A stretch of 64,000 nt of DNA from Marchantia polymorpha subsp. ruderalis (taxonomy: Eukaryota > Streptophyta > Marchantiopsida > Marchantiales > Marchantiaceae). The position numbers and the translations under genes were made by a program. This document shows, piece by piece, positions 38,055-49,777 of this stretch (within the stretch, counting starts at the first letter, position 1; every line of letters starts with the position of its first letter). Under the pieces are notes generated by a model, which was not told the DNA's origin, searched no databases, and saw only the letters and a program-made list of their open reading frames with translations. The stretch lies in NCBI GenBank assembly GCA_037833965.1, contig AP031359.1, positions 3,220,001 to 3,284,000 of the forward strand, written 5' to 3'.

Positions 38055-40896
38055 TCACATGTGGTATTTCTTCAACCGCCACCCATTCACTCGGGTGCCT
38101 AACAAATCGCCGGCTAGGTCCGCAAGTTGGATGGATCCATTCGAGAAGACTTCGACAACCTTGTAAGGTCCCATCCATCTTAGGTGCAGCTTGCTTGGAA
38201 ATCTGGCATGCCTGCTGTCGTAGAGCAGTGCCAAATCACCCTTCTGCAGGAGTACGGGTTTGATCTTCTTATCGTATCTCTCCTTCCGGCGGAGCTGAAT
38301 TCTCCTGGTGCGTTCCTCGGCTTCTCGTCTCCTCTCTTCCAGCAGCATGACCTCCTGTAATCTGTAGATCTGACTCTCCTCTGCACTCACCCTCTGTAAA
38401 TCCAACGTTCGTTGGGTGGGTACTTCGAACTCGATCGGGAGGATCGGGTGTTGACCATACACCAGAAAGTATGGTGTCTGTTTGGTCGTAATTTTCTCAG
38501 CTGTCCGGTACGCCCATAGAGCGGCTGCTAACTTCGTATCCCAGTCGTAAGCGTGGTTTACCGTGACCTTGAGTAGTATTTTACACAACAGACCATTGGA
38601 CTTCTCCGTCAATCCATTCGCCTTGGGATTGTATGGGGTAGTCTTCCGGTGCTTGATGTGGAAATACCGTGTCAGATCTTCGATTATCTGGTTCAGAAAA
38701 TGCGTGCCCCGGTCGCTGACTAGCTCTAAGGGACAACCGTAGCGCGTGATAATCGACTCAAACAAGAAGGCTGCCACTGTGGCTGCATCATCTCTTCTTG
38801 TGGCCTTGGCCTCCACCATTTTGGTGGCGTAGTCCGTAGCTACCAGAATGTAGCGCCTTCGTGTGTTCCTAGTCACTGGTTGTATTGGCCCTACAAAGTC
38901 AATGCCCCACTTTTCGAAAGGTGCTAGAGGCATGATGGGAGTCAGGGGCCATCGTGTTGTAGGCGTTGGTCTCCCCGTTCTCTGGCAACTATCGCATTTG
39001 CGGATGTAATCGAGAACATCCTTAAACATGGTCGGCCACCAATACCCCGCATTTACAATCTTTGTGACCGTGTTCCGGGTGGCATAGTGTCCACCCGCCT
39101 CCTCGGTATGCATCGCACTTACTACTCTTGGGACCTTTGATTCCTCCAGGCACCTGCACAAGCGTTCATCTGCCATCTTCTTGAACAACACACCCTGCTA
39201 GAGTTGGTACGGGCCTGCCTTATGAATAAAGACAGTCCTTTGTTCCAAGTCCATGCCTACGGGACACTGGAGCGTTAGCAGATATCGGTACAGATCGGCA
39301 TAGCGGGACTCGTGCCCCGCAGACAACTGAAACAATTCTTGATCTGGAAAATCGTCCACCAATTCCTCCTCGGTAGGCTGGGTCCATAATCTGGACAAGT
39401 AATCTGCATTTTCGTGATGCACCCCTTTCCTTGTCTGGACCGTGTAGGTGAACTCTTGTAGTAACAGCACCCATCTGGCTATCCGACCGGACAGGTCGGC
39501 TTTCTTGACTAGGTGTTGCAATGCGTAGTGATCCACATGGAACACAAACTCGTAGCAGATTAGGTAGTGTCGAAACTTTTTACAGGAGTACACCATCCCT
39601 AACGCTTCTCTCTCCGTCGTGGTGTACTTCCTCTCTGCTAGAGATAGCTGACGGCTCGCGAAATAGATCGGATAGTCCTTTTTGTTGTCATCCTTTTGGC
39701 TCAGTACTACACCGATGGCAAATGCAGATGTGTCGACGTAAACATGGAATGGTCGATTCCAGTCTGGACTCCTTAGCACTGGAGCAGTCGTGAGTTTCGC
39801 TTTAAGAGCCTCGAATGCTGACTGCTGGTTTGCACCCCAGGCATAAGGCTCGTCCTTCTTCAACAACTTGGTCAGGTCGGCCGCCAATATTGCATACATG
39901 TGTATGAATCTTCGGTAGTAGCCCACATGACCCAGGAATGCTCGAAGCTCTCTCAGATTCGTTGGTGGCTCAAGCTCGAGTATAACCTTGACCTTCTCGA
40001 TGTCCACTGCAATGCCGTCTGCCGAGACCCGATGGCCCAACAAGATTCCACTAGTCATAAAGAAAAAACACTTCTCGGGGTGCAGCGATAAACTGCTCTC
40101 CCTACATTTATCAAAGGTCTGCCTCAGGTGACTTAGGTGTTCTGACCGCTTCCCAAAGACACAGAAGTCATCTATGAATATTTCCACGAACTTCCTCAGT
40201 TGCTCCTGAAAAATATTGGTCATCATCCGCTGAAAGGTGGCAGGTGCGTTGCATAGACCGAAGGGCATCTTGTGATATGCGTAAGTTCCCCAGTCGGTTG
40301 TGAACGTCGTTTTATCCTTGTGCTGTTCCCGGATAGACACCTGATTGTAACCTGAGAACCCGTCCAGGAAGCTATAGCACTCATGTCCCGCGACATGGTC
40401 TAAAATGGCATCCGTGAACGGCAACGGGTGATGATCCTTACGTGTTGCTGCATTCAACTTCCGGAAATCCTGACACACTTGTATCTTACCCATCAACTTC
40501 TTTGGTACGATAACAATCGGCGATACCCATTCACTGCTTAGCACTGGGTAAATAATACCGGCGCTCAGGTACTTATCTATCTCCTCCTTAACTAGCAAGG
40601 AGTATTTTGGATTGAGGCGATACTGGCGCTGGCGTATATGGTACTGCTTCATCCAGTAGATCAATACGGTGTTATCCATACCGTGCAGGTATCCCCTTCA
40701 TGTCTTCGATCTTCCAAGCGAAGACATCGACGTAATGGCTAAGAAATGTCTGTACCTCCCTTAGCTCTTCTCCTTTCACCGTGCTTGATACCTTCAAGCA
40801 CTTGTCGGGACTGAGTTGTACTTCGTGACAGTCACTAGGGTCGACAATGCCCTCGGTGTGACTCGTCTCACTCCTCCCCAGTCCTACCGTTAATTG
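38055..40896 (-). pseudogene. pol: Element D pol (RT, RNase H, integrase), inactivated
   Basis: All domains can be read: CQDFRKLNAATRK, FIDDFCVFG, HVYVDTSAFAIG, integrase WGIDFVGPIQP and LVSDRGTHFLNQ, ending VNGWRLKKYHM. A TAG at 39198-39200 replaces Gln between RNase H and integrase. A 1-bp insertion near 40636-40640 (CGTATATGG for CGTATGGG in A) shifts the frame at the RT N-terminus. The leaky-stop context TAG CAA TTA before it is intact. Confidence 0.88.
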
Positions 40897-40899
40897 CTA
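40891..40899 (-). promoter_or_regulatory. Leaky stop context UAG CAA UUA (element D)
   Basis: TAG (40899-40897) CAA TTA, identical to element A although D has decayed elsewhere. Confidence 0.75.
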
Positions 40900-43716
40900 T
40901 TCGTCCTCCGGCTGAATAGCGTCCGGCTCTTCTTCCACAGAACAGCAGGCAACGAATCCCACGAAATAATCGGATTCAGTGTCACTGGAATCTGATCGTG
41001 CGGCCGAATCACTGTCTACCCCCGATGTGTAACCCGCACTTGTCGATGGGGTCTCTCCTTCATGTCGGACCTTGCTCCAGGGCACCGTGATGATCTTGGT
41101 CGGCTCCGTAGGATGGGGAAACTTAAGGTGATGCCTACGCCAGTCACATCGTACTTGTGCGCCATACAGCCACGGTCGTCCGAGCAGGACGTCATAGCCT
41201 TGCTTCAGCATCGGTTGAAGGATGATATAACTCAACCGAAAGTCTGCACCACCGATGATTGTTTTGACATTGCGTAGCATACCTACAGGCATTCTCCGCG
41301 TCTGATCCGCTAACCTCAACACACGCCTCGAGGGTTCGTATTCACTGAACCCCAAGGCTCTTGCAGTGTCCTCCGTCATTATGTTGACTCCTGATCCAGA
41401 GTCTACTGGTACCTTGCGTACACAACACCCTGCTATTTCCACATCGATCTCTGGTGGCCCTTGGTCTTCGCTGGCCACTTGGTACACCTGAGAGGCTTTG
41501 GATGTGCGCGGCTTCCGCGGACGTCGTAACGAAAGCATCAACATCCTCCGATACGTCTTGTTGTCCTCAAGAAGCTGGTTGAACGTGATGTTCACTTGCC
41601 GGTTCCAGAGATCTTCGACTAAGTCATAGTGGACGCGTCGGGTCGGAGACGACGCCCTGCGAGGTTCCAAAGTTGCTGCCATCTTCACACCAAAGGAGGG
41701 TGACAAGTCTTCCCGCTGTGGTCCTTTTTGGTTGCGGGTCGCTTCCTTCAACAAGTTCGTTACCTCCTCTCTGATATCCGGGGCATAGTCTCGTTTCAGC
41801 AAGCGTACTGGCTCATCTTCGACCGTTGTATGTGTGCGCACTGCTGGTGCTTCTCGCGTAACCGAAGGCTTTCGTGCAGGTCGCAAGTCGGACTTGCTGG
41901 ATGCCTTCTCTTTCCCTTTTCCCGTCCGGTCGTCGAGTCTCCGTTCGTGCTTGCGAGTGTCGCGCTCGTGTTCCTTCGATTTCTTGGAACTACGAGTTTC
42001 GACTCGTGCGCACATAACTTCTTCCGCTGGCCATTCTTCGTCTTCGTCATTTCTATCCGAACCTACTTCGACTTGGTTAACTAGGACGTCCTCCTTGGCA
42101 GGGGTGGTCACAAATCATACCGTTGGCCGAGGAACTGGTGGCTGATCACACTCTGGCGCAATATGCCCGGACTTCTTGCAGTTACTACATGTCGGGACAT
42201 ACCCAGTTTGCCTTTTGGGATGGGGGCACTGAGGTGAGAAGTGTCCAACTTCCCCACAATTATAACAAGCTCGCGGTGGCGGTGGGTCAAACGTCCCTGG
42301 AGGTGCCCTTCGCCTCACGGGTACTGTAGTGGCCCGATCTACCGGATGATACCGGGGGATGTGCATTGCTGTAACTGCAGTAGGGGCGGGGACCGACTGG
42401 ACGGCGTAGGCTGTCTCTTCGCTCGCCTCTCCATAGTACTGGGGGTTTTCCCCATAGTAAGGTTGTGCCCACTCCACTGCGTTGACTGGATAGGACGGAC
42501 GGTTGGTAAGACATTCGGTGTTCGCATGTCCCACCGCTCCGCACGTAGTGCACCACAAGTTCGCCCGCACTCTCTTGGGTGATTTTCGTCGATCCTGGCC
42601 GCCTACCACTTGAACTTTGAGGTCGGCGAAATCCTTCACAAGGGTCTCCATCTTCGATGCTATGTCTCCCGGCGCTCTGTCCATAGTCGCTCGTCGGGGG
42701 CCTTTCTTCTTTGCTCCCCCATGCTACTTTCTCTTCTTCTCTTCCTCCGACGAGGAGGTTTCCTCTTCTTCGGATGAGGAACGGTTCTCGTCCGAGGACT
42801 GTTCTTCCGATGATGGAGTTGCGCCTCTGCGTCGTCTTTGCCCTCCCTTCGGTTTTCGCTCCTTTGACTCCCGTCTCTCTCTCCCTCTTCGGTTGAGAGT
42901 GGAAGTTTCGAAGGCTTCGGCCGATGCAATCACGTCCTCAATGGTATCGCACTTACTGCGTCGGCAAAAAGTCTCCATTTCCCGAGTTAAGCCGGTCACA
43001 TACCAATCCACAGCTTGCTGTACCGAGAAGGGGGACCCTGGTCCGGTTTTTGGTATTCTGTCAAGGAGGTCCAGAAATCTCTCGGTGTAGTCACGCAGAC
43101 TCTCCTTCTTCTCTCGCTGCAGGTTACGCAACTTTGTCAATACCCGACTGTCGTAGCCGAGCTCGCGGAAGCGTCGAAGGAACTTCTCCTTCAGTTGAGC
43201 CCATGTTGTCAATCCATTCGGATCGATGCTCTCGTGATTGTACCAACTTCGTGCCTTCTTCCGTAGAAGACTTGGAAAGATCCGTAGTCGGTCCTCGTCG
43301 TGGATCTCGCGATTAGCAATGGACACTGATTCGAACAACTTGATGTAGGAATCTGCATCGTCATCATCCCCACTCCCTTTATACTTTGGATAGGAATGCT
43401 TAGTAATCGGCTGAGGTAGCCGCGCATTGGCTTGTCCGTCCGCCATCGGTGTGTCTGTCGATGTTTCTCGGGCGGTCGGTGCTAAATCACGAGGGGGGTC
43501 CGTGCAAGGAATATCTAGTAGAACTGTAAGCACCAGGTTTGGTTCCGAGTCACTGGGGGTAGTTTCCCCAAGGATGTCGGCCAAACTAGGCTTAGGTACT
43601 CTTTTTGGTGTCTTCTTGTTTTGACGCCGTGTCTCTTCCACGGCCTTCTCTGAATCTCGTCGGAACTTGCGGGCAGCTCTCGCACTAAGGTTGCTCCCAC
43701 TAGCTCCAGTCAACAT
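40897..43716 (-). pseudogene. gag: Element D Gag-protease, inactivated by two nonsense codons
   Basis: ATG at 43716 (MLTGASG), frame kept to the leaky UAG. Stops lie at 42724-42726 (AAG to TAG in the Lys-rich tract) and 42115-42117 (CGA to TGA in VRF, after the third zinc knuckle). The Gag core, the three CCHC knuckles and the protease (PVDSGSGVNIM, GYDVLLGRPWL) are otherwise well preserved and closest to element A. Confidence 0.9.
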
Positions 43717-43762
43717 TCACCGAGCATGGCTGCTCGTAAAAACCCCGGTGTTGACGCAACTG

Positions 43763-43780
43763 TCCCCGGCAGCGGCGCCA
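43763..43780 (-). other. Primer-binding site, tRNA-Asp type (element D)
   Basis: TGGCGCCGCTGCCGGGGA, same one-base variant and 22-nt offset from the LTR as in C. Confidence 0.85.
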
Positions 43781-44813
43781 AAAAGAAGTTGTCGGCTTCT
43801 TATGTAATAACCCACTAAAGGCTAAAACTGCAATATAGTGGTAGAAAGGTCGAACCCACAGGGACAGAGGAACACACAGGGTACAAAGTGTCACATTTAA
43901 CAGACTATTGAGGAGTTTGAATTCTCAGGCGACTGTCACTCCCAGAAATACTGCAAGTGTCCACTCGGAGCGCACTCGGAGGTCGCATAGTGCAGCGTAA
44001 CACACACACACACACACACACCTGAAACTACAGAAACACAACCCAGAGATCCGTTAGGACCTCTACTCAAGATTTCAGGGGGAAAGTCTCTTGAGAGTAC
44101 ACTCAGCGAAGCTGCGGGTAGTGACTCCCAACTCCGGCTTTTACAACACTTCCGCTAGCTTGCTGCTAGCGTAGAAAACCCGGTTTGGACTGCCTACTTC
44201 GGATCGAAGTCACTCAGACGCGGTGAACAACACTCTCAACTCACAAAACGCGCAGAGAACACAGGTCCGCACTGAAGGACTCACTGAGAAACATTCCAGT
44301 AACACAACAACAGTCTATTGAAGAGTTTGAATTCTCAGGCACTTCTCATTTCCATAAATACTACAGGGGTTACCCTGAAGGCACCTGCTGCAGCGTAACC
44401 TGAATTTACAACCAAGGCTTACACGAAGTAACAAAACTTCACTTTGGCATTTAGGGGAAAAATCCCAAAGGAGTACAATCAGGACAGACACTCGAAGGTG
44501 TAGGGGCGAAACTATTCAAGTATCTAACTAGTCACTTGCTCTGAGCATCGGCAATCACCCGCAGGTGTAGATCCGAACTACTCAAGTCTCTAACCAATGT
44601 ACTAGCTCTGATGTTTCGGCCGAAGGCCTTTAGCTACAAAATGCGGAACGTCAAGCGGTAGCTCCTCTTGCGTGGTGACAGAACTAAGGACACAAACACG
44701 CAGAGAAAATGAGTTCCTGATCTGCACTTCCGAAATTGGGAAAGAACCCAAGGCAAAACGCCTTGAACTACTTTATACCTTCTAAGTCCTAACTAGCACT
44801 ACACTGCACTACG

Positions 44814-47028
44814 CTATGCGGCGGCACGGAACCACGCTACACTACACTCCGCAGAACCTGTGCTACGCCTCCTGCGCGACGGACTGCCGCGCACTAACTC
44901 CCTACCCTGCCAGTCTTCCGCTCAACTGCGCAGTCCTAACTGCTGCAACGCTGCGGACACCTCCACCTCGAGGGTGGACATGGTATCCCGCGCCTTCGAC
45001 AGAAAAGCGTCTAATTTCTTCGCCACCTTCCGCCGACTCCGACTGTCACCTGACAACAATCCGGCTGCACGAAGCTCCAACTCACGCAGTGTGAGTTTCT
45101 CCTGCGCCGCCACTTCCCAGTGGGCATAGCCCTTGAGACAGTGGGCGACACGCCTCGCCATCTCCTCCCTCGTGCAATCCGCCTCTCGCCTGCGATCCTC
45201 TTCAATTACCACCAACTGCGATTCGGCCTCCGCACGCTGCGCTCTCAATTCACCACACTCTGACTGTAGTCTGCGGATTAAATCCTCATCCGCCTGTCGT
45301 GCGAGCTGACACTCCGCCAACAAACGCGTCTGTCGCACGAGCTCCTCTAACAAAATCTGATTCTGAGTTTTCTCAGACATCAAATCCGTCGTGGTCTTCA
45401 CCACATCCCTGGTGAGCTCTTCCAATCTCTCCTTCCTCATCCTGTCGAGGGCGTGCGATTTCCTCTCAAGGTTGTACTGACCCCATAAACAGGCATGCTT
45501 CTCCCTCAAATCCTTCAACTCTTGGTCCGTCCTAGCTAGTAGCTTGCTAGTGTGGACTTTAGTGCGAGTCCGCCTGCGCACTAATTCGATGTAAGATCCC
45601 GGCTGGCGTGGATCGGCGTATTTATCAAATTTGCGATCCAAGTACTTCAGCAACGGTATCACCTGCTCAGAGAGCGCCGCCGCCGGCGCTCCAACAATTT
45701 CCTCCTCCTCCTCCTCGGTATCCCCTGCTCCCGACATTGCTTCTGTGGAGCCTCCGTCGTCATCATCCGAGTTAAGGATTTCAGTCGCCATTGATTGCAT
45801 TGGCGACTGACCCGAGTGGGGCTGCATGTCGTCTACGGGTGCTGCCTGCGAAGGCACCGCTGCAGCCTCGCTGCTCTTCGCCAAAATGTCCAAGGCGGTG
45901 GGCAAATGTGGCCGTGCTACATCCCCGTTGCCCGCTTGTTGATCTTCGACCGTATCCTTTCTGCCGCCGACGTCCGCCGCCGAAGGCGATCGAGCGGAGG
46001 GTGTCTGCGCGGGGTTTGATTGCGCATCGCGCACCGAAATTTCGTCCCGCGAACAGTCAATCCGCTCTCCCGTCAGGTCCTGCTCCCTCGATCGGTCCTA
46101 CGCGAGGGCTGTGCCTAGCCTGTGCACAGGCGCAAATGCCGGCGCCTTGTCCGCCGTAGGCGCAGCGCCGAAGGCGTCTATCGCCGAAGGCGACACAGCC
46201 GGAGGCCGCTCGCCCGATGTCCCTTGGCCCAAAGGCCCTACCGCCGAAGGCGCATCTACCGGCGGATTACCCGCCGAAGGTGCGGCCTCCGCACGCTCCC
46301 TGCTCGCATCTCCTCGGCCCGAAGGCCCTGGCGCCGAAGGCGCAAATCGCGGCGCGTTGGGCGCCGGAGGGTTTGGTCCCGAAGGCCCGTGACCCGTAGG
46401 CGGATCTTCCGCCGGCTCCTTCCCCTTCCTACGTTGGAACGGGGGTGAATCCTGCCTGTGCGCAGGCGGCATGTGCACAGGTGACCTGTGCACAGGCGAC
46501 CTGTGCACATGCGAACGCGTGTGCACAAGCGGACTGCCTCTTCCTATGCGTAGGCGTAGGTCCACGTCCGCTTGTGGTCGCCTTTCCGTCGAGGCTCGCC
46601 TGTGCGCAGGCGGAACACCTGTCCGCAACGCACGTGGTAACTCCGGAGGCCCTCGGCCCGTAGGCGGCCTCTCGTCCGTCGAAGGTGCAGCGTGGCCCGT
46701 AGCTCCTACAGCCGTCCGCGCTCCCTCGTTCTTCTCCGGCAACGCACTTCCTTTCTCCGTGGCAATCGTCGCCGTGTCCGCGCTGCTGGCTGGTAACACA
46801 AGCCTGCGCGCCTTCTGCTTCGGCCGGCTGCACACTTCGTGCAACGGCCGCTGTCGAATTGGAGCAGTGGGTTCTTGATGCTGCTCCTCTTCGGACTGCT
46901 CTCTCCATCGCCGCTTCCGCGGCACTCTTGCTGCAGGAGTATTTCTCCCTTCGTCCCTCCGCCTTGGCGGAGTAGAAGTTGGTGACTCCTCTGCGTCAGT
47001 GTCGACCTCGTTATCCCGCACATACTTC
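44814..47028 (-). pseudogene. LORF of element D 5' LTR, N-terminal domain deleted
   Basis: Starts inside the linker (YVRDNEVDTDAEE) at the deletion junction; upstream residues come from fused U3 sequence. CAG to TAG at 46098-46100 and CGA to TGA at 44922-44924 interrupt the frame. The linker contains the VHRSPVHRSPVHMPP repeat and many PSA repeats; the coiled coil is otherwise preserved. Confidence 0.8.
46122..46520. repeat. Cluster of short palindromes in the LORF linker (element D 5' LTR)
   Basis: Dense copies of CGCC-GAA-GGCG and its relatives, and of GCCTGTGCACAGGC and one-base variants, lie in coding sequence for PSA and VHRSP repeats. The same units fill noncoding U3 (for example 7905-7990, 8275-8350, 37120-37200), so coding pressure alone does not explain them. 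Confidence 0.7.
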
Positions 47029-47196
47029 CTTGACGCTGCACCCAACTCCTAGATTCTTTGAGGTCCCTCGCGAATCTCTGCGATCTTCCGAATTCACTCT
47101 ATTTTGATGCACCGAAGGCTATTTACACTGCTGCCGTGGTACAGTTTTCCAAAAATGTTTCAATTTCCTCAAAATTACCAAAAGTGGGGTACCACA

Positions 47197-48257
47197 CGTA
47201 GGTGCAAGTCCTCCCCGCCTATGCGTAGGCGGCATTCTTGGCGGACTCCCCGCCGACGTCAAACCCTATTACGCCTATGCGTAGGCGAACTTCCCTCGCC
47301 TATGCGTAGGCGAAGGTCTTTGTATCTTTCGACCGTCACAACTCCCTGAGTCGTGATCCGTTCCGGGTGTTCTTGGGCTCGTTAGAGCAAGCGCGTCAAG
47401 CTCTTTTCAACGAAACCCTAACCAAGTCAAGGCGTTGTGAATTGAGAAAGTTATGAGGGATTCCTCTAGCGCCGAAGGCGCATTATGCGCCTTGTGCCGA
47501 AGGGGTACTCCTTAAGAGCCCGTCGTTTAGGGCGGCGTCTGTCCCAGACGTTGCGCCCAACTCCTGGATTCTACGAGATTCTTTGAGATTCTCCGAGATC
47601 ATACAGTTTCACTCTATTTTGATGCACCAATGGCTATTTACACGGCTGCCGCGGCACAGTTTTGAATCTGAGTGATTCCCCTAGCGCCGAAGGCGTACCG
47701 CCGAAGGTGGATTATGCGCCTTGCGCCGAAGGAGAACTCCTTAAGAATCGATTGTTCAGGTCGGGCGCCTGTTCCGGACATTGCGCCCAACTCGATGATT
47801 CTCGATGATTCTACGAGACCCGCGATCATCCATTTCCACTCTATTTAAATGTTCCGATTACTATTTACAGTGCTACTGCGGTACTGTTTTCCAAAAATGT
47901 TTTAAATTCCGCAAAAAAGCAAAACGTTTTCCCTGTGCCGAAGGCACTCATTGTGCATGCTTCGTACGTCTTCAGCAACAGATCCTCTGGATGCGTCTGC
48001 GCCGAAGGCACATTGCCGATGACACCTCACAAAAGAACCTGGTGCCAAAGGCGCTCTACCCAGCAGGAACCGTCTGCTCCGTCCAAGGCGCTCAACCTTG
48101 GCCTATGCTCCTTCCCCAACTTCTAGATTCTCCGTGACCGCGATTCTTCCTTTTTACTCTATTTTTTGTACCGATTACTATTTACAATTGCTGCCACGGT
48201 ACTTATTTTCCAAAAATGTTTTAATTCCGCCCAAAAACAAAAAATGGCTTATCACAT
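47197..48257 (-). repeat. U3 of the older LTR hosting element D (probably LTR X), promoter block in three copies
   Basis: No gene. It starts with GCCTATGCGTAGGC palindromes like those of X. The U3-end block CTCTATTT...CTATTTACA...CTGC...GGTAC occurs three times, near 47611-47665, 47837-47920 and 48156-48257, each diverged. The region ends CTTATCACA, an LTR terminus. GCCGAAGGCG palindromes separate the blocks. Confidence 0.6.
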
Positions 48258-49073
48258 CAACTCGGAGGTCACTCGGAGGTCGCATAGTGCAGCGTCGTTC
48301 ATCCCAATACACACCTAAAACTAGAAAAGCACAACTAAGAGGTCGATTAGGACCTCCACTTAAGATTCAGGGGGGAAAGTTTCTCAAGAGTACACTAAGA
48401 GGATCTGCAGGCAAAATCCCAACTCTGAATTTACAACCCTTCCACTAGTTACTGCTAGTGCACAGCATCCGGGTTGGACTTCCTACTTCGGATGCAGTAC
48501 CTTCATCAAACCGAAGTCACTCTCACGCGGTGAACAACACACTCAACTCACAAAACGCGCAGAGAAAACAAAAATCCGAACTAAGAGACTATGTTGAGAA
48601 GCGATCTAGTGTCACAACTTAACAGTCTATTGACGAGTTTGAATTCTCAGGCACTAGTCATTCCCAGAAATACTGTGGAGTCTACCTCCGAAGGCGCCTC
48701 AAGCAGCGTAACACACACAACCTGAAATTCAACCAAGGCTTACTCCGAAGTTAACAAAAACTTCACTTTGGCATTTAGGGGGAAAATCTTGAATACAAAA
48801 GGGAAAATTGTCTGAAGGCGCAAGTCCGAACTTGAAGATCTTGACTAGACTACGCTAGCTCAGAACATTCGGGCGAAGGCTTTCAGCTACAAAATGCGGT
48901 AACTTTGACAAGCTATAGCTCCTCTTGCGCGGTGACAAAACAAAAGACACAAATGCGCAGAGAAAACGAGGTCCTGAACTGAACTTCCGAAACTAGAAAA
49001 TCCCCCAAGGCCAATGCCTTGAACTACTTTATACACTATACAATCCTAGCTACCTAACACTCTACTCTACGCT

Positions 49074-49777
49074 TCATCTGCTATGCCTCCGATGCGAAGG
49101 CCGACTACGCACTAACTCCCTACCCGTCCAATCGTCTGCTCTACTGCGTAGTCCGAGCCGCCGCAATACCTTGGTCACCTCTGCCTCGAGTTTCGCAATA
49201 GCGTCTTGCGACCTCCTGAGGAAAGACTTCAACCGCTTCGCCACGCGCCGCCGACTCCGACTGTCACCCGACATCAAAGCCGCCGCACAAATCTCCATCT
49301 CGTGCAAGGTCACTCTCTCCCGCGCTGCAATCTCCCAGCGAGTATAACCTCTAAGGCACCGATCAACTTGCGCTACTAACTCCTCCCGCGTGCGATCTGT
49401 CGCGCGCCGGTTGGAGCCTTCAAATTTCACTAATTGCAACTTCGCCTCGGCACGATGCACTCTCAATTCGTCGCACTGCGATTGCAGTCAATACAGTAAC
49501 TCCTCGTCCGCCTTTCGTGCGATCTCACTTTGCTCCAGCAACCGTGTCTGCCGCACGAGCTCCTTTTCCAAGATGCAATTTTGAGCTCGCTCGGAATTGA
49601 GCTCCGCCCTGATCTTCGCACGCCGCACATCAAATTCGCGCTGGGCATAAGCCACCATAGAATATCGCAGCTCCAGCGCTTTCTTCTACAGTATGCGCAT
49701 CACGGTAAACTGCTCTTGCAGGAAGTCGTACCGCTCCTCCAGCTGCCGGTACTTTTGGTCTAAGGCTATCAGCTCGG
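49074..49777 (-). pseudogene. LORF of LTR E2, C-terminal coiled-coil part
   Basis: The reading frame gives ALDQKYRQLEERYDFLQEQ, RAQNCILEKELVRQTRLLEQ and MSGDSRSRRRVAKRLKSFL, with in-frame stops near 49488 and 49687. It is divergent from A, C and D yet keeps the heptad pattern and tail. The frame crosses the F insertion into 54719-54891. Confidence 0.7.
49773..49777. repeat. Target-site duplication CTCGG, left copy (solo LTR F)
   Basis: CTCGG precedes TGTAATAACC and recurs at 54714-54718 after the CA end of F. Confidence 0.85.

Larger units (their letters stand above)
33600..47196 (-). mobile_element. Element D: decayed Ty3/gypsy retrotransposon
   Basis: Truncated 3' LTR (about 33600-38017), polypurine tract (38018-38029), pol and gag pseudogenes, primer site, and a 5' LTR with a 1.9-kb deletion (43803-47196). 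CGTAG at 47197-47201 follows the right end. The same 5-mer at 33590-33594 lies next to the truncated left end and may be the other target duplication. That motif is common in local palindromes, so the match is weak. D is closest to element A in gag, leader and LTR. Confidence 0.82.
43803..47196 (-). repeat. Element D 5' LTR with a 1,923-bp internal deletion
   Basis: TGTAATAACCCAC to GGGGTACCACA. TATA at 44777-44768 is followed by the conserved stem-loop. Relative to the 3' LTR, sequence matching 35924-37846 is missing. The junction at 47025-47029 is CTTCC, present at both parental breakpoints, so the deletion used 5-bp microhomology. It removes the LORF N-terminal domain and most of the U3 leader. 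Confidence 0.85.
48258..49777 (-). repeat. LTR E2, R/U5 and LORF C-terminal part (oldest host LTR)
   Basis: It starts within R/U5 (TCAACTCGGAGGTCAC), has TATA at 49033-49024 with stem CAAGGC-CAAT-GCCTTG, and runs into LORF. It is cut at 49778 by solo LTR F and resumes at 54719. Confidence 0.7.
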
